Assembly (NCBI GenBank): GCA_030620115.1 | Contig: JAUXFG010000062.1 | Coordinates: 1 to 20,806 of the forward strand | DNA: 20,806 bases | Reading direction: 5' to 3' | Source: Candidatus Fermentibacterota bacterium | GTDB lineage: Bacteria; JAFGKV01 | In this document: piece after piece, positions 7,557-15,251 of the stretch | Position numbering within the stretch: position 1 is the stretch's first letter | Layout: each line of letters opens with the position of its first letter | Position numbers and translations under genes: made by a program | Notes under the pieces: generated by a model | The model's input: the letters and a program-made list of their open reading frames with translations, nothing else | The model's database searches: none | Told to the model about the DNA's origin: nothing

Positions 7557-9832
7557 TTTTTCTCGCCCATGCTGATCCGAATCCTCCCCAGGATGCTGAA
7601 TAACCACACCAACCCTCCCCCTGCCAGGGGCGCTAAGAGCCAGTCGGACATGATCCGATACCGGGGGTAACCCGCCGCAAGCACCGCGGGAGCAATGAGA
7701 GCCACCGCGCTGGCGCCAAGAAGAAGCTTCTCGGGATATCCTTTCCTGTCGGTGAGCAATCCAAGGATGCCGAGGGGAAGCAGTACTGGCAGGAATAGGA
7801 AGGGAAGCTGCCCTTGAAACTCCCATACTTCTGGTTGACCCTGTATGCCAAGAAGATTAAGGAGCTTGCTCCACGTCAATTCGATGAATGCGCGTGGATA
7901 GCAGATTCCAAAGATGGCCGTCCTCAACAGAAGTTCTCTGTTTCTCGGTCCTTCCCGTGGAATCTCCATGGGGAAATCAAACATATCACGCACATCCTGG
8001 GGTCGCGCATTCACAAGCTTGAGGATCCTCCGCCGCATTATCGAGAAATCCCCCCACGCAACTGCCGGTGCGTCTCGTGATTCTCGTTTGAATCTGACAT
8101 TGTTGCCGACGAAAAGATCCGTACCTGTGGAGGTACAACCCACAGTCATCTCGCCCACCACTGCCTTGTTTCGTAACGCCCAGGGCATCGCCACAATCAA
8201 ACAAAAAACCACAAGCATGATCGGACCGAGCCACCTGTGCCTATGATTCCTCGCCGTCATGGCGGCATAGGCAACGAACAACGGCACAAGCATGAATCCG
8301 ACACTCCGAGTAAGTGCTGCCAGACCAAGTACAAAACCAGATAGTGCCATCCATAAGAGCGTGCGACGCTGCACAAGTAGAAACGAGGTGAGAATAAGAA
8401 GAATGAAGAGGGACTCGGTGAACACATAACGAACCGTGGCGACACCCGGTGAGTGGAATCCGATGATGGCGACCGCGACAAGGGCTGCAGGCAGACCGAC
8501 AGCGGCACGGGCCAGCAGGAAGAGCAAGAGACAAGAGATCGAAGCAAGGATTGCCTGGATCAGATAGACGGCAACAGGAGACGAGCCAAAGAGACGTTGA
8601 ATGACCATGAGTAACAAAGAGTAGCCTGGGGGGACCAGCGCGGTCCGTTCTCCGCGATGTGCAATACCCAGGAACATCTCATTTCTTAGCCACGACCTCA
8701 CCACAGGATCACTGGTCGGGGCATCTTTGGGTTTGTAGGCGGAATCAGGCAATATCATCCCTTTGCCTTGCAACAGATTGGCAGCAATTCCGAGGTATAT
8801 CTTCTCATCCACATCCGTGGGCATCCGATCGCCGGCGTCCAGCGCCACCATGAAGCGTACCCCGACAACCGATAACAGAAGAAGAATGGCTGCCCAATGC
8901 AGCCGCGTCCGCGTGCCAACCGAAAAACCGATCACGCCAAGAAGAACCGTGAGTAAGGCAAAAGTACATATCGGCACAGAGCATATTGCCAGCCGTGTAA
9001 AGGGCGAAAAACTCGTAGGCAAAACACAAAGCACGGCAGCGGAAGGCAACAACCAAAGGAAAGCACTGAAAAACGGCGCAGACCGCTTTGAATCATCTCT
9101 CTCATGTGCTTTCGGGGGTGCCGCTGCGACTTGATGGAGCCGAGCATGTCGTGCCTTGTGAGTGGCCGCCAGTCTTGCCATGAAACCGTGCGGGGTTCCA
9201 GATAGCCCACGGATGCGCAGCAGCCATTTCCGGTTGCTCCCCAGAAAGAGACACGTCCCCACGGCGAGAAGCAGCGAAGTCAGATAGAGCACGACAGCGG
9301 GACTTGACCCCCGTGGGATGGCCCACACCCTGAGAATCCCCCAAAGTGCCGTGAATGATGTCTCAAATGGCTGTTCCCAGACAGCACGGAGATCCGTCAC
9401 AAAGAGGACTGTACCTGAACGGGCTTCAGGGGGCACGAGACACGAGATCACCATCCGGCGGGGATTTCTTTCCAAAGAAAAGGCGATCCGCCGCTTCCCC
9501 GGCGGGTTCGCCGGCACGTACCTGGTTTCGGAACCCGAGGGCATAAACACCGTGACCACAAGAGTGCACGGAGCTGCGCCTCTGGGTTCGGTTCGGGGAA
9601 ACAGCCCGCCCTCCAGGACAATACTCTTAGGGAGACCATCCAGACTGATCACGGTCTCTTTCTGCGGAGGGATCTCCAGATACCTCGCCAACGGAGCCAC
9701 GTTGGTTCCTGTGCTGAGCAAACCGACAGTGAGCACCGGCGGAAACATCAGCGCAATGAAGAACATAACGCGTTGGGCTCTAGGAGACATCAATCCCAAC
9801 AAGGGAGGCAACTTCTCAATAAGCCCGCGCAT
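7553..9832 (-). CDS. GT39/PMT-type membrane glycosyltransferase with extra N-terminal extracytoplasmic domain
   Basis: This is a 759-residue protein. TM1 lies at about 20-40. A strand-rich domain spans about 50-165 (VISLDGLPKSIVLEG, TLVVTVFMPSGSETRYV) and would sit outside the membrane. A helix (about 184-200) and a basic His/Arg-rich loop (about 205-250) come next. The GT-C transmembrane body then carries the acidic motif TDVDEKIYLGIAANLLQGKG (Asp340, Asp342) and about ten helices. The core resembles PMT_2/ArnT-type enzymes that use polyprenyl-phosphate sugars. The extra N-terminal half is unusual next to its 451-residue neighbour. The start at 9832 (MRGLIEKLPPLL) is chosen because GGGGGAG lies about 8 nt upstream; an ATG at 9880 would fall in a hairpin loop with no ribosome site. 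It is the first gene of the minus-strand run; the next gene overlaps by 4 bp. Confidence 0.8.
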   Translation of the reverse strand: MRGLIEKLPPLLGLMSPRAQRVMFFIALMFPPVLTVGLLSTGTNVAPLARYLEIPPQKETVISLDGLPKSIVLEGGLFPRTEPRGAAPCTLVVTVFMPSGSETRYVPANPPGKRRIAFSLERNPRRMVISCLVPPEARSGTVLFVTDLRAVWEQPFETSFTALWGILRVWAIPRGSSPAVVLYLTSLLLAVGTCLFLGSNRKWLLRIRGLSGTPHGFMARLAATHKARHARLHQVAAAPPKAHERDDSKRSAPFFSAFLWLLPSAAVLCVLPTSFSPFTRLAICSVPICTFALLTVLLGVIGFSVGTRTRLHWAAILLLLSVVGVRFMVALDAGDRMPTDVDEKIYLGIAANLLQGKGMILPDSAYKPKDAPTSDPVVRSWLRNEMFLGIAHRGERTALVPPGYSLLLMVIQRLFGSSPVAVYLIQAILASISCLLLFLLARAAVGLPAALVAVAIIGFHSPGVATVRYVFTESLFILLILTSFLLVQRRTLLWMALSGFVLGLAALTRSVGFMLVPLFVAYAAMTARNHRHRWLGPIMLVVFCLIVAMPWALRNKAVVGEMTVGCTSTGTDLFVGNNVRFKRESRDAPAVAWGDFSIMRRRILKLVNARPQDVRDMFDFPMEIPREGPRNRELLLRTAIFGICYPRAFIELTWSKLLNLLGIQGQPEVWEFQGQLPFLFLPVLLPLGILGLLTDRKGYPEKLLLGASAVALIAPAVLAAGYPRYRIMSDWLLAPLAGGGLVWLFSILGRIRISMGEKK

Positions 9833-9867
9833 CCAACCTTCTCCCCCTTTTGCTTTGTATGATGGAG

Positions 9868-9887
9868 GGACGCGTTTCATCGCGTCC
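9868..9887 (-). other. Perfect hairpin in the glycosyltransferase 5' leader
   Basis: GGACGCG and CGCGTCC form a 7-bp perfect stem with a 6-nt loop. On the minus strand the loop holds the upstream, probably unused ATG of the first glycosyltransferase frame. It lies 36 nt before the preferred start at 9832. A leader role is inference. Confidence 0.35.
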
Positions 9888-9963
9888 GCGGTGTGCGGCG
9901 CAGGCGGCCACGACGGAGCGTCGAAAATCCGACAACCGGCGGATGGCCCTCCAGCTTCCCGGA

Positions 9964-9990
9964 AGTATAGTATCCCATCGAGAACGTCAA
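9964..9990 (-). promoter_or_regulatory. Possible sigma70 promoter for the glycosyltransferase-rSAM-patatin run
   Basis: On the minus strand TTGACG (9985-9990) is followed, after a short 15-bp spacer, by TATACT (9964-9969). It is about 130 bp upstream of the preferred glycosyltransferase start. The spacer is below the optimal 17 bp, so the call is tentative. Confidence 0.4.
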
Positions 9991-9997
9991 TGCCTGT

Positions 9998-10028
9998 CCC
10001 GATTCCCCTATCAAGAGACGGAATCGGG
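9998..10028. repeat. Perfect 9-bp inverted repeat
   Basis: CCCGATTCC (9998-10006) pairs with GGAATCGGG (10020-10028) across a 13-nt loop. It abuts the large palindrome that starts at 10030 and may be part of it or of a terminator-like structure between the divergent transcription units. Confidence 0.5.
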
Positions 10029-10029
10029 C

Positions 10030-10212
10030 TAACCCGGACTTCTCACCGGCTTTCGAAGCGAAGCCGCCGAGATGGTTCTGGCTGCGAGGCTTGTGACTGA
10101 AGACCCCGCAGGCGTATCCTCTGCGATACGTCGAGGAGGCTGAAGAAGCGTAACGAAGCAGACAGTGCCATCTCGGCTGCTGCAGCCGGAAGTTGGTGAG
10201 AAGTCTGGGTTA
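10030..10212. repeat. Large imperfect palindromic repeat element, copy 1
   Basis: The left arm (10031-10075) begins AACCCGGACTTCTCACCGG. The right arm (10168-10211) is its inverse with a handful of mismatches and a 1-bp gap; both arms reach the shared GCCGAGATGG. Inside lies a perfect hairpin, CGTATC/GATACG (10113-10118/10125-10130), followed by GTCGAGGA. The 92-bp interior has no coding potential. The core motifs GGCTTGTGAC, GGCGTA...TACGTCGAGGA and CGAAGCAGACAG recur with small changes in the element at 14998-15211. The build suggests a non-autonomous mobile or REP/MITE-like palindrome between divergent promoters. Confidence 0.7.
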
Positions 10213-10422
10213 AGTGCTCAGGTTTCAGGAAAGACTTGCGAAATACGTCCCGTCAACAGATGCTGTCTGCCCTGCGTCTTCCTCTGGAAGCAAGCAGGCC
10301 GGACCAGTCATGCAGGAGCTTAACGTTTCGGAGAACCTTCAAGTTCTTGGCACACAAGGCCTTTAGATGCAGCTACCTATTGCATTTGATAGATCGAGCA
10401 CCCGCCGGGCGCGAGGAAGAAT
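10213..10422. other. Leader region of the glucan phosphorylase gene
   Basis: These 210 bp lie between the palindrome and the phosphorylase start. No gene is visible. TTGGCA near 10348 and TACCTA near 10375 are spaced too widely for a good sigma70 promoter, so no promoter is called. GAGGAAG just before 10423 is the ribosome binding site. Confidence 0.4.
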
Positions 10423-12978
10423 ATGATTACCACCAGAACGTATACCGTCACACCTCGACTTCCTGAATCACTGGAACCGCTGGAGAAGCTGGCGTACAAT
10501 CTCTGGTGGACATGGAATCCCCAAGCACAAGACCTCTTCCGGGCCGTGGACCCGGATCTATGGGAAGCGAGTCGGCATAATCCTATCAAGATGCTGGGAA
10601 GCCTGACCACGCGAAGACTTGAGCGTTTGGCCAAGGATAGCCATTTCCTCCATCGTCTTGGGCAAGTAGTGGAGGACCTGGAGCAGTATATGCAGCACCG
10701 GACATGGTTCCAGCGGGTCCACCAGGGCGCCCCGGGGGGAAAAATCGTCTATTTCTCGGCGGAGTTCGGATTGCACGAGAGCCTCCCGCTCTACTCCGGG
10801 GGGCTCGGTATTCTTGCGGGCGACCACCTCAAATCAGCAAGTGATCTCGGGCTTCCGCTCGTAGGAATGGGGCTTCTCTACCAACGTGGCTACTTCCACC
10901 AGCGGATCAACAGAGACGGCTGGCAACAAGAATCGTATCCGGAGAATGATTTCTATAACATGCCTATCGCGGTTGTGAAAGACGAGGCCGGCCGTGATGC
11001 CACCGTAATCGTCGAGATCCTCGGCCGCAATGTTGAAGTGGGCATTTGGAAGTTGCAGGTGGGAAGAGTTCCCCTCTATCTGCTGGATACGAATAGGAGA
11101 GCGAATTCCTCACAGGACAGGGCTATTACCGGCGAGCTCTATGGCGGAGATCAAGACACAAGGATCTGTCAGGAGATCATCCTAGGGATAGGAGGCATGC
11201 GAGCGCTGGCAGCCTTGGATTCGACACCAACTGTCTGCCATATGAATGACGGCCATTCAGCCTTCATGACCGTGGAGCGAATCAGGACGTTGATGCATAC
11301 AGTGAGCCTGAGTTTTGCCGAAGCGGGGGAAATCGTGGCCGCATCTTCGCTCTTCACCACCCATACTCCCGTGCCGGCAGGGATCGACCGGTTCCCGGCG
11401 GAACTCGTTGGGCGCTATTTCACAGGCTATGCGGAAGAGCTGGGCATCAGCATGGATGAGTTCTTGTCGTTGGGCAAACTGAACAATGGTTCAGAGTCCG
11501 CACGCTTCAGCATGGCCGTCTTGGCGATTCGTCTTTCAGCCCACGCCAATGCCGTGAGCCAGCTCCACGGATGCGTCTCGAGGGGAATGTGGGCGCCACT
11601 CTGGCCCGACGTCCCCGAATCGGAGATCCCCATCGGCCACGTCACCAATGGCGTACATACAAGAACGTGGCTTTCCGATGAGATGGAGCGTCTTTATGAT
11701 CTCTATCTCGACCCTGCATGGGTTGCCAATCCCGTCGATCGACGGCTATGGACGCGGATCGAGAGGATTCCTGATGCAGAACTATGGCGCAGCAAAGAAC
11801 GGTTGAGAGAACGGCTTGTCGGATACGCGAGGTCCTGCCTTCGTACTCAGCTACAGCGAAGGGGCGCCCACAAGAACAAGATACTCCAAGCCAGCGAAGT
11901 GCTCGATCCCGAAGCCCTGACCATCGGATTTGCGCGGAGGTTCGCCACCTACAAGAGAGCTACGCTCATCTTCCATGATCCTGACAAACTCCACAGAATT
12001 CTCACCGACCCTGATCGCCCGATACAGCTCATTTTTGCCGGCAAGGCGCATCCCCAAGACCAGCAAGGCAAGGAATTCATCCGAACCGTCGTCAGGTTTG
12101 CGAACGAGGAACGATTCAGGCGACATATCGTATTTTTGGAAAACTACGACATGCTTGTGGCCCGATATATGGTGCAGGGTGTCGATGTATGGCTCAATAA
12201 CCCAAGACGGCCCATGGAGGCAAGTGGTACCAGCGGCATGAAAGTGCCGATCAATGGAGGAATAAACCTGAGCATTCTCGATGGATGGTGGGCCGAGGCA
12301 TGCAATGGTGACAATGGCTGGGCCATTGGATCAGGGGATGAGTTCGAGGATCACGCGTATCAGGACGAGATCGAAGCCCGGACCATCTATGGCCTCCTCG
12401 ATGACGAAATCGCCACATTGTTCTATGATCGCGGCCCTGACAATCTTCCCCGTGGCTGGATAGCGGCCATGAAGTCCTCGATCAGATCGGTCTGCCCTTT
12501 CTTCAACACGAATCGGATGGTTGAGGCCTACACGCAGCAGTACTACCTGCCGGCCATGCTCCAGTGGAATCTCCTGACAGAAAGCGACATGGCCGAGGCA
12601 AGACGTCTGAGTACCTGGCGGGAGACCATCGCCAAAGAATGGGACAATATCAAGATCGTGGGTGTCGAGGCCCCGCTCGATCAACCAATACCCATGGGAG
12701 CGCACCTGGAGGTCAAGGCGCTAGTCGAACTGGGTTCCCTCTCAACTCATGACATTGCGGTAGAGCTATTCCATGGCCAAGCGGACTCAGATGGCAAGGT
12801 GGTGGAAGGTAAACCTATCCGTCTGACGCCCACGGGAGAGAAGAACGGCGAAGCGCATGTCTTCTCCGGTTTCAGCCCATCCGACTTCGCAGGGCGGCAT
12901 GCATTCACCCTGCGGATTGTTCCTCAGAGACCCGGCATGCTTGACCCCATGCAGATGGGCTTCATCAAATGGTGGTAA
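10423..12978 (+). CDS. glgP: Alpha-glucan (glycogen/maltodextrin) phosphorylase, DUF3417 type
   Basis: The 851-residue enzyme belongs to family GT35. It releases glucose-1-phosphate from alpha-1,4-glucans in the cytoplasm. The N-terminal DUF3417 region (about 10-110, LAYNLWWTWNPQAQDLF) marks the shorter, TIGR02094-like subfamily. Further motifs are VYFSAEFGLHESLPLYSGGL, CHMNDGHSAF (His273), HVTNGVHTRTW, GFARRFATYKRA, FAGKAHP and VWLNNPRRPMEASGTSGMK. Lys607 in that last motif is the expected pyridoxal-phosphate lysine. A short beta-rich tail (about 745-851) closes the protein. The start has GAGGAAG a few bases upstream. The next gene, a nucleoside kinase, follows on the same strand after 161 bp. 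Function is secure; preference for glycogen or maltodextrin is not readable. Confidence 0.94.
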   Translation: MITTRTYTVTPRLPESLEPLEKLAYNLWWTWNPQAQDLFRAVDPDLWEASRHNPIKMLGSLTTRRLERLAKDSHFLHRLGQVVEDLEQYMQHRTWFQRVHQGAPGGKIVYFSAEFGLHESLPLYSGGLGILAGDHLKSASDLGLPLVGMGLLYQRGYFHQRINRDGWQQESYPENDFYNMPIAVVKDEAGRDATVIVEILGRNVEVGIWKLQVGRVPLYLLDTNRRANSSQDRAITGELYGGDQDTRICQEIILGIGGMRALAALDSTPTVCHMNDGHSAFMTVERIRTLMHTVSLSFAEAGEIVAASSLFTTHTPVPAGIDRFPAELVGRYFTGYAEELGISMDEFLSLGKLNNGSESARFSMAVLAIRLSAHANAVSQLHGCVSRGMWAPLWPDVPESEIPIGHVTNGVHTRTWLSDEMERLYDLYLDPAWVANPVDRRLWTRIERIPDAELWRSKERLRERLVGYARSCLRTQLQRRGAHKNKILQASEVLDPEALTIGFARRFATYKRATLIFHDPDKLHRILTDPDRPIQLIFAGKAHPQDQQGKEFIRTVVRFANEERFRRHIVFLENYDMLVARYMVQGVDVWLNNPRRPMEASGTSGMKVPINGGINLSILDGWWAEACNGDNGWAIGSGDEFEDHAYQDEIEARTIYGLLDDEIATLFYDRGPDNLPRGWIAAMKSSIRSVCPFFNTNRMVEAYTQQYYLPAMLQWNLLTESDMAEARRLSTWRETIAKEWDNIKIVGVEAPLDQPIPMGAHLEVKALVELGSLSTHDIAVELFHGQADSDGKVVEGKPIRLTPTGEKNGEAHVFSGFSPSDFAGRHAFTLRIVPQRPGMLDPMQMGFIKWW

Positions 12979-13054
12979 GCGGACATCTCACGAACCGAGT
13001 TCCCAGCCCCCGCTTCTCATCACTTCTCGCGGCAAAGCGATTCCCGATCCGGAT

Positions 13055-13109
13055 CCCCATCACCCCAGTTCCCCATTACCCCAACACCCCATTCTTCCCC
13101 ATCACCCCA
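13055..13109. repeat. Degenerate 8-bp tandem CCCCA array, G-quadruplex-capable on the minus strand
   Basis: Seven CCCC runs start at 13055, 13063, 13071, 13079, 13087, 13097 and 13105. The step is 8 bp throughout except one 10-bp step, and every run is followed by A. On the minus strand this is seven GGGG tracts with 4-6 nt loops, enough for one or more G-quadruplexes. It ends about 30 bp before the nucleoside-kinase start, so it would lie in that gene's leader or promoter. Confidence 0.75.
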
Positions 13110-13139
13110 AGTGCGTAGCAACGCGGAGCTGATGATCAA

Positions 13140-14834
13140 ATGAACTCCATCCACGCGAGACAAACCAACGGCGCGCGCCATATTCGAGTCGTGTTCAACG
13201 GCGCCGAGATTTCCACCTCGTATGAGACAACGGTCATCGAGCTCCTCGAGCAGAAATCTCATCCGGGCCCCTTCTCCCCTTTGGGAGCCCTGGTCTCGCG
13301 CCGGCTCACGGGGCTCCACTACCCGCTTGTCTCGGACTGCACCGTGGATACGGTTGATTACGGCTCCAAGGAAGGAGCATCGATCTATCGCCGAACCGCC
13401 TCGCTGGTGCTTTATGAAGCGGCCGCCCAGCTGTTCCAAGGCATTCGTGTCAAGATAGGTCAGTCCGTGGACCGCGGCTACTTCTTCAGTCTCAGGATGC
13501 CCGGGGGTAAAGACCCGACTCCGCAGCAAGTCCATGATATCGAAAGAAGGATGAGAGAGATCGTTGCGCACGAAATTCCCCTGGTGCCGGTCCGCATCAC
13601 CGTGGAGGAGGCTATCGAGACCTTCGAGCTGGAGGGGTATGATGAAAAGGCCGACTTACTCAGGACGCTGCCCTACTCCAAGGTATGGTGGATCGATATG
13701 GGGCAATTCAAGGACATTCTCCACGGCCCATTGGCGCCTTCTACCGGTACGATCAGCCTATTCGCAGTGCATGGGTTCGAGGACGGTCTCATCCTCAGAT
13801 TCCCCGACAGGCGTTTTCAGATGCGGGCATTCAAGGGAGCGCAGGAGAAGCTTTTCGCCACGTATAGGGAGACGAGAGCGTGGAATCAGGAGATCGGTGT
13901 CCACAATGTCGGCCAGCTCAACATCGCGGTATTGCGTGATGAAACGCCGGAGATCATACGAATCACCGAAGGCTTCCACGAGAAAAAAATCGTAGGCATT
14001 GCCGACCGGATCGCCGCACGACGTCAAATCATCAGATTGATACTCATCGCCGGCCCATCCTCCTCAGGCAAGACCACATTCACCAAACGTTTGGGTGTGC
14101 AACTGAGAGTGAACGGACTCAGGCCGGTTGCCTTGAGCATGGACAACTACTATGTGGACCGCGAAGAGACAGCGAAAAACCACGACGGCACGTATGACTT
14201 CGAGTCTCTTCAAGCCCTGGATATCGAACTGCTCAACGAACATCTCGCCCGGTTGATGGCAGGCGAGACGGTAGAAACCCCTGTCTTTTCGTTCACCACC
14301 GGAAAGCGGCGACATGACAAGACAATTCCCCTGAGGCTTGGACAAGACCATGTGCTCATCATGGAGGGCATCCACTGCCTCAATGAGAAGATTTCACGAG
14401 CCATCGATCGCACGGCAAAATTCAAGATCTATGTTTCTGCACTCACACAGCTCATCATCGATTCACACAGCAGAATCTTCACCTCGGATACCCGTCTGAT
14501 CAGGAGGATTGTGCGCGACCGCCTGTTCCGGGGATATTCAGCGGAGGCAACCATCAATCAGTGGCCCAGTGTTCGAGCGGGTGAGAACAGGAATATCTTC
14601 CCCTTTCAGGAAGAAGCCGATGTGATGTTCAACTCCGCGTTGGTCTATGAAATGTGTGTGTTGAAAAACTATGCACACCGGTTCCTCCTCACGGTCCCAA
14701 GGAATAGCCCCGCGTATACCGAGGCTCACCGGCTCCTCGCCTTCTTGACCTATTTTGTGTCGATCTTTCCCGAGGAAGTCCCGCAGAACTCTCTGCTCCG
14801 CGAGTTCATCGGCGGCAGTACATTCTCCTACTGA
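13140..14834 (+). CDS. Uridine-kinase-like nucleoside kinase with N-terminal TGS/ThrRS-like region
   Basis: This 564-residue fusion has a TGS-like beta-grasp start (about 14-80, IRVVFNGAEISTSYETTVIE). A segment like the second additional domain of threonyl-tRNA synthetase follows (about 85-230, including RGYFFSLRMPGG and YSKVWWIDMG). The last part is a uridine kinase/phosphoribulokinase-type P-loop domain. Its Walker A is AGPSSSGKTTFTKRL (Lys311), followed by SMDNYYVDREET, the substrate lid region FSFTTGKR, and LIMEGIHCLNE. Proteins of this architecture are found in many anaerobes and are annotated as nucleoside kinases. ATP-dependent phosphorylation of uridine or a related nucleoside is the expected reaction, but the substrate is not fixed by sequence. 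The ribosome site is weak (GGAG 11 nt upstream). It may share a transcript with the upstream phosphorylase. Confidence 0.88.
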   Translation: MNSIHARQTNGARHIRVVFNGAEISTSYETTVIELLEQKSHPGPFSPLGALVSRRLTGLHYPLVSDCTVDTVDYGSKEGASIYRRTASLVLYEAAAQLFQGIRVKIGQSVDRGYFFSLRMPGGKDPTPQQVHDIERRMREIVAHEIPLVPVRITVEEAIETFELEGYDEKADLLRTLPYSKVWWIDMGQFKDILHGPLAPSTGTISLFAVHGFEDGLILRFPDRRFQMRAFKGAQEKLFATYRETRAWNQEIGVHNVGQLNIAVLRDETPEIIRITEGFHEKKIVGIADRIAARRQIIRLILIAGPSSSGKTTFTKRLGVQLRVNGLRPVALSMDNYYVDREETAKNHDGTYDFESLQALDIELLNEHLARLMAGETVETPVFSFTTGKRRHDKTIPLRLGQDHVLIMEGIHCLNEKISRAIDRTAKFKIYVSALTQLIIDSHSRIFTSDTRLIRRIVRDRLFRGYSAEATINQWPSVRAGENRNIFPFQEEADVMFNSALVYEMCVLKNYAHRFLLTVPRNSPAYTEAHRLLAFLTYFVSIFPEEVPQNSLLREFIGGSTFSY

Positions 14835-14898
14835 TCGTTGGCGCCCGAATAGGGAAGGTCTCCTCGCGAACACCGAATTCTGTTGTATCTCGGACGAG

Positions 14899-14980
14899 CG
14901 TTCACGGGTTCAGAGGTTTAGGGTTAGTGAAGGCTCACAAGAAAGGCAACCCTGAACGGTGAACTCTGAACCTGGGAACG
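14899..14980. repeat. Degenerate GGTTCAGAG inverted repeat
   Basis: The left arm (14899-14925) has CGTTC, GGTTCAGAG and AGGGTT. The right arm (14948-14980) is its inverse with the same blocks plus a short insertion, around a 22-nt loop. It could fold into a long hairpin after the kinase gene. The GTTCA(C/G) unit is also locally repeated. Confidence 0.55.
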
Positions 14981-14997
14981 CCTACCAAAATGGTAGG
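14981..14997. terminator. Perfect short hairpin CCTACCA/TGGTAGG
   Basis: A perfect 7-bp stem with a 3-nt AAA loop lies 147 bp after the kinase stop, wedged between two larger inverted repeats. There is no T tract, so it is not a convincing intrinsic terminator. It could instead be a repeat-element boundary. Confidence 0.3.
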
Positions 14998-15211
14998 GGT
15001 TCGCGCAAGAGTAAGTTCGCAGTTATGGCGCACAGATTTGCTGCAGATTTTGTCTCCCCGAAGGAGCGGAACCGGCTTGTCACGGCGTAGTCATACGCAG
15101 ACGGAAGCCTTGGCGTAGTCTAAGCTACGTCGAGGATTACGCGATCGAGGCGAGGCAAACAGATGCGGCAAAGATGGGATGCAAGAATGTGAAGTTATTC
15201 TTGCGCGAGCC
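14998..15211. repeat. Large imperfect palindromic repeat element, copy 2
   Basis: The left arm (14998-15056, GGTTCGCGCAAGAGTAAGTT...) and the inverse of the right arm (15156-15211, GGCTCGCGCAAGAATAACTT...) match at roughly two thirds of positions by eye. The outermost 24 are the best conserved. Inside are two perfect small hairpins: GCGTA/TACGC (15085-15098) and CGTAG/CTACG (15114-15129). The latter is followed by TCGAGGA. The shared core with the element at 10030-10212 (GGCTTGTNAC, GGCGTA...TACGTCGAGGA, CGARGCARACAG) makes them one family with different outer arms. It lies 41 bp upstream of preT. Confidence 0.7.
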
Positions 15212-15251
15212 ATAGATTATTCCAGCGCAAGCCCCAAGTGCAGGAGGTCAT

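Larger units (their letters stand above)
14835..15251. other. Repeat-filled intergenic region before the preT operon
   Basis: These 417 bp hold no gene. They contain, in order, a GTTCA-rich inverted repeat (14899-14980), a perfect 7-bp hairpin (14981-14997) and a second large palindrome (14998-15211). The operon leader with AGGAGGT at 15242-15248 follows. No clear promoter was found. The operon promoter may lie in or beside the right arm of the palindrome. Confidence 0.5.

Noticed and set aside
9318-10100. 260-codon plus-strand open frame opposite the start of the large glycosyltransferase
   Set aside because: Antisense to a well-supported membrane protein, running into the palindrome; Arg/Ser-rich with no motifs.
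10340-10382. Sigma54 or sigma70 promoter before glgP
   Set aside because: TTGGCAC lacks the matching TTGC at the sigma54 distance, and the nearest -10-like hexamer is about 21 bp away, too far for sigma70.
13055-13109. CRISPR-like array of short repeats
   Set aside because: Units are only 8 bp with no distinct spacers; it is a simple tandem array.
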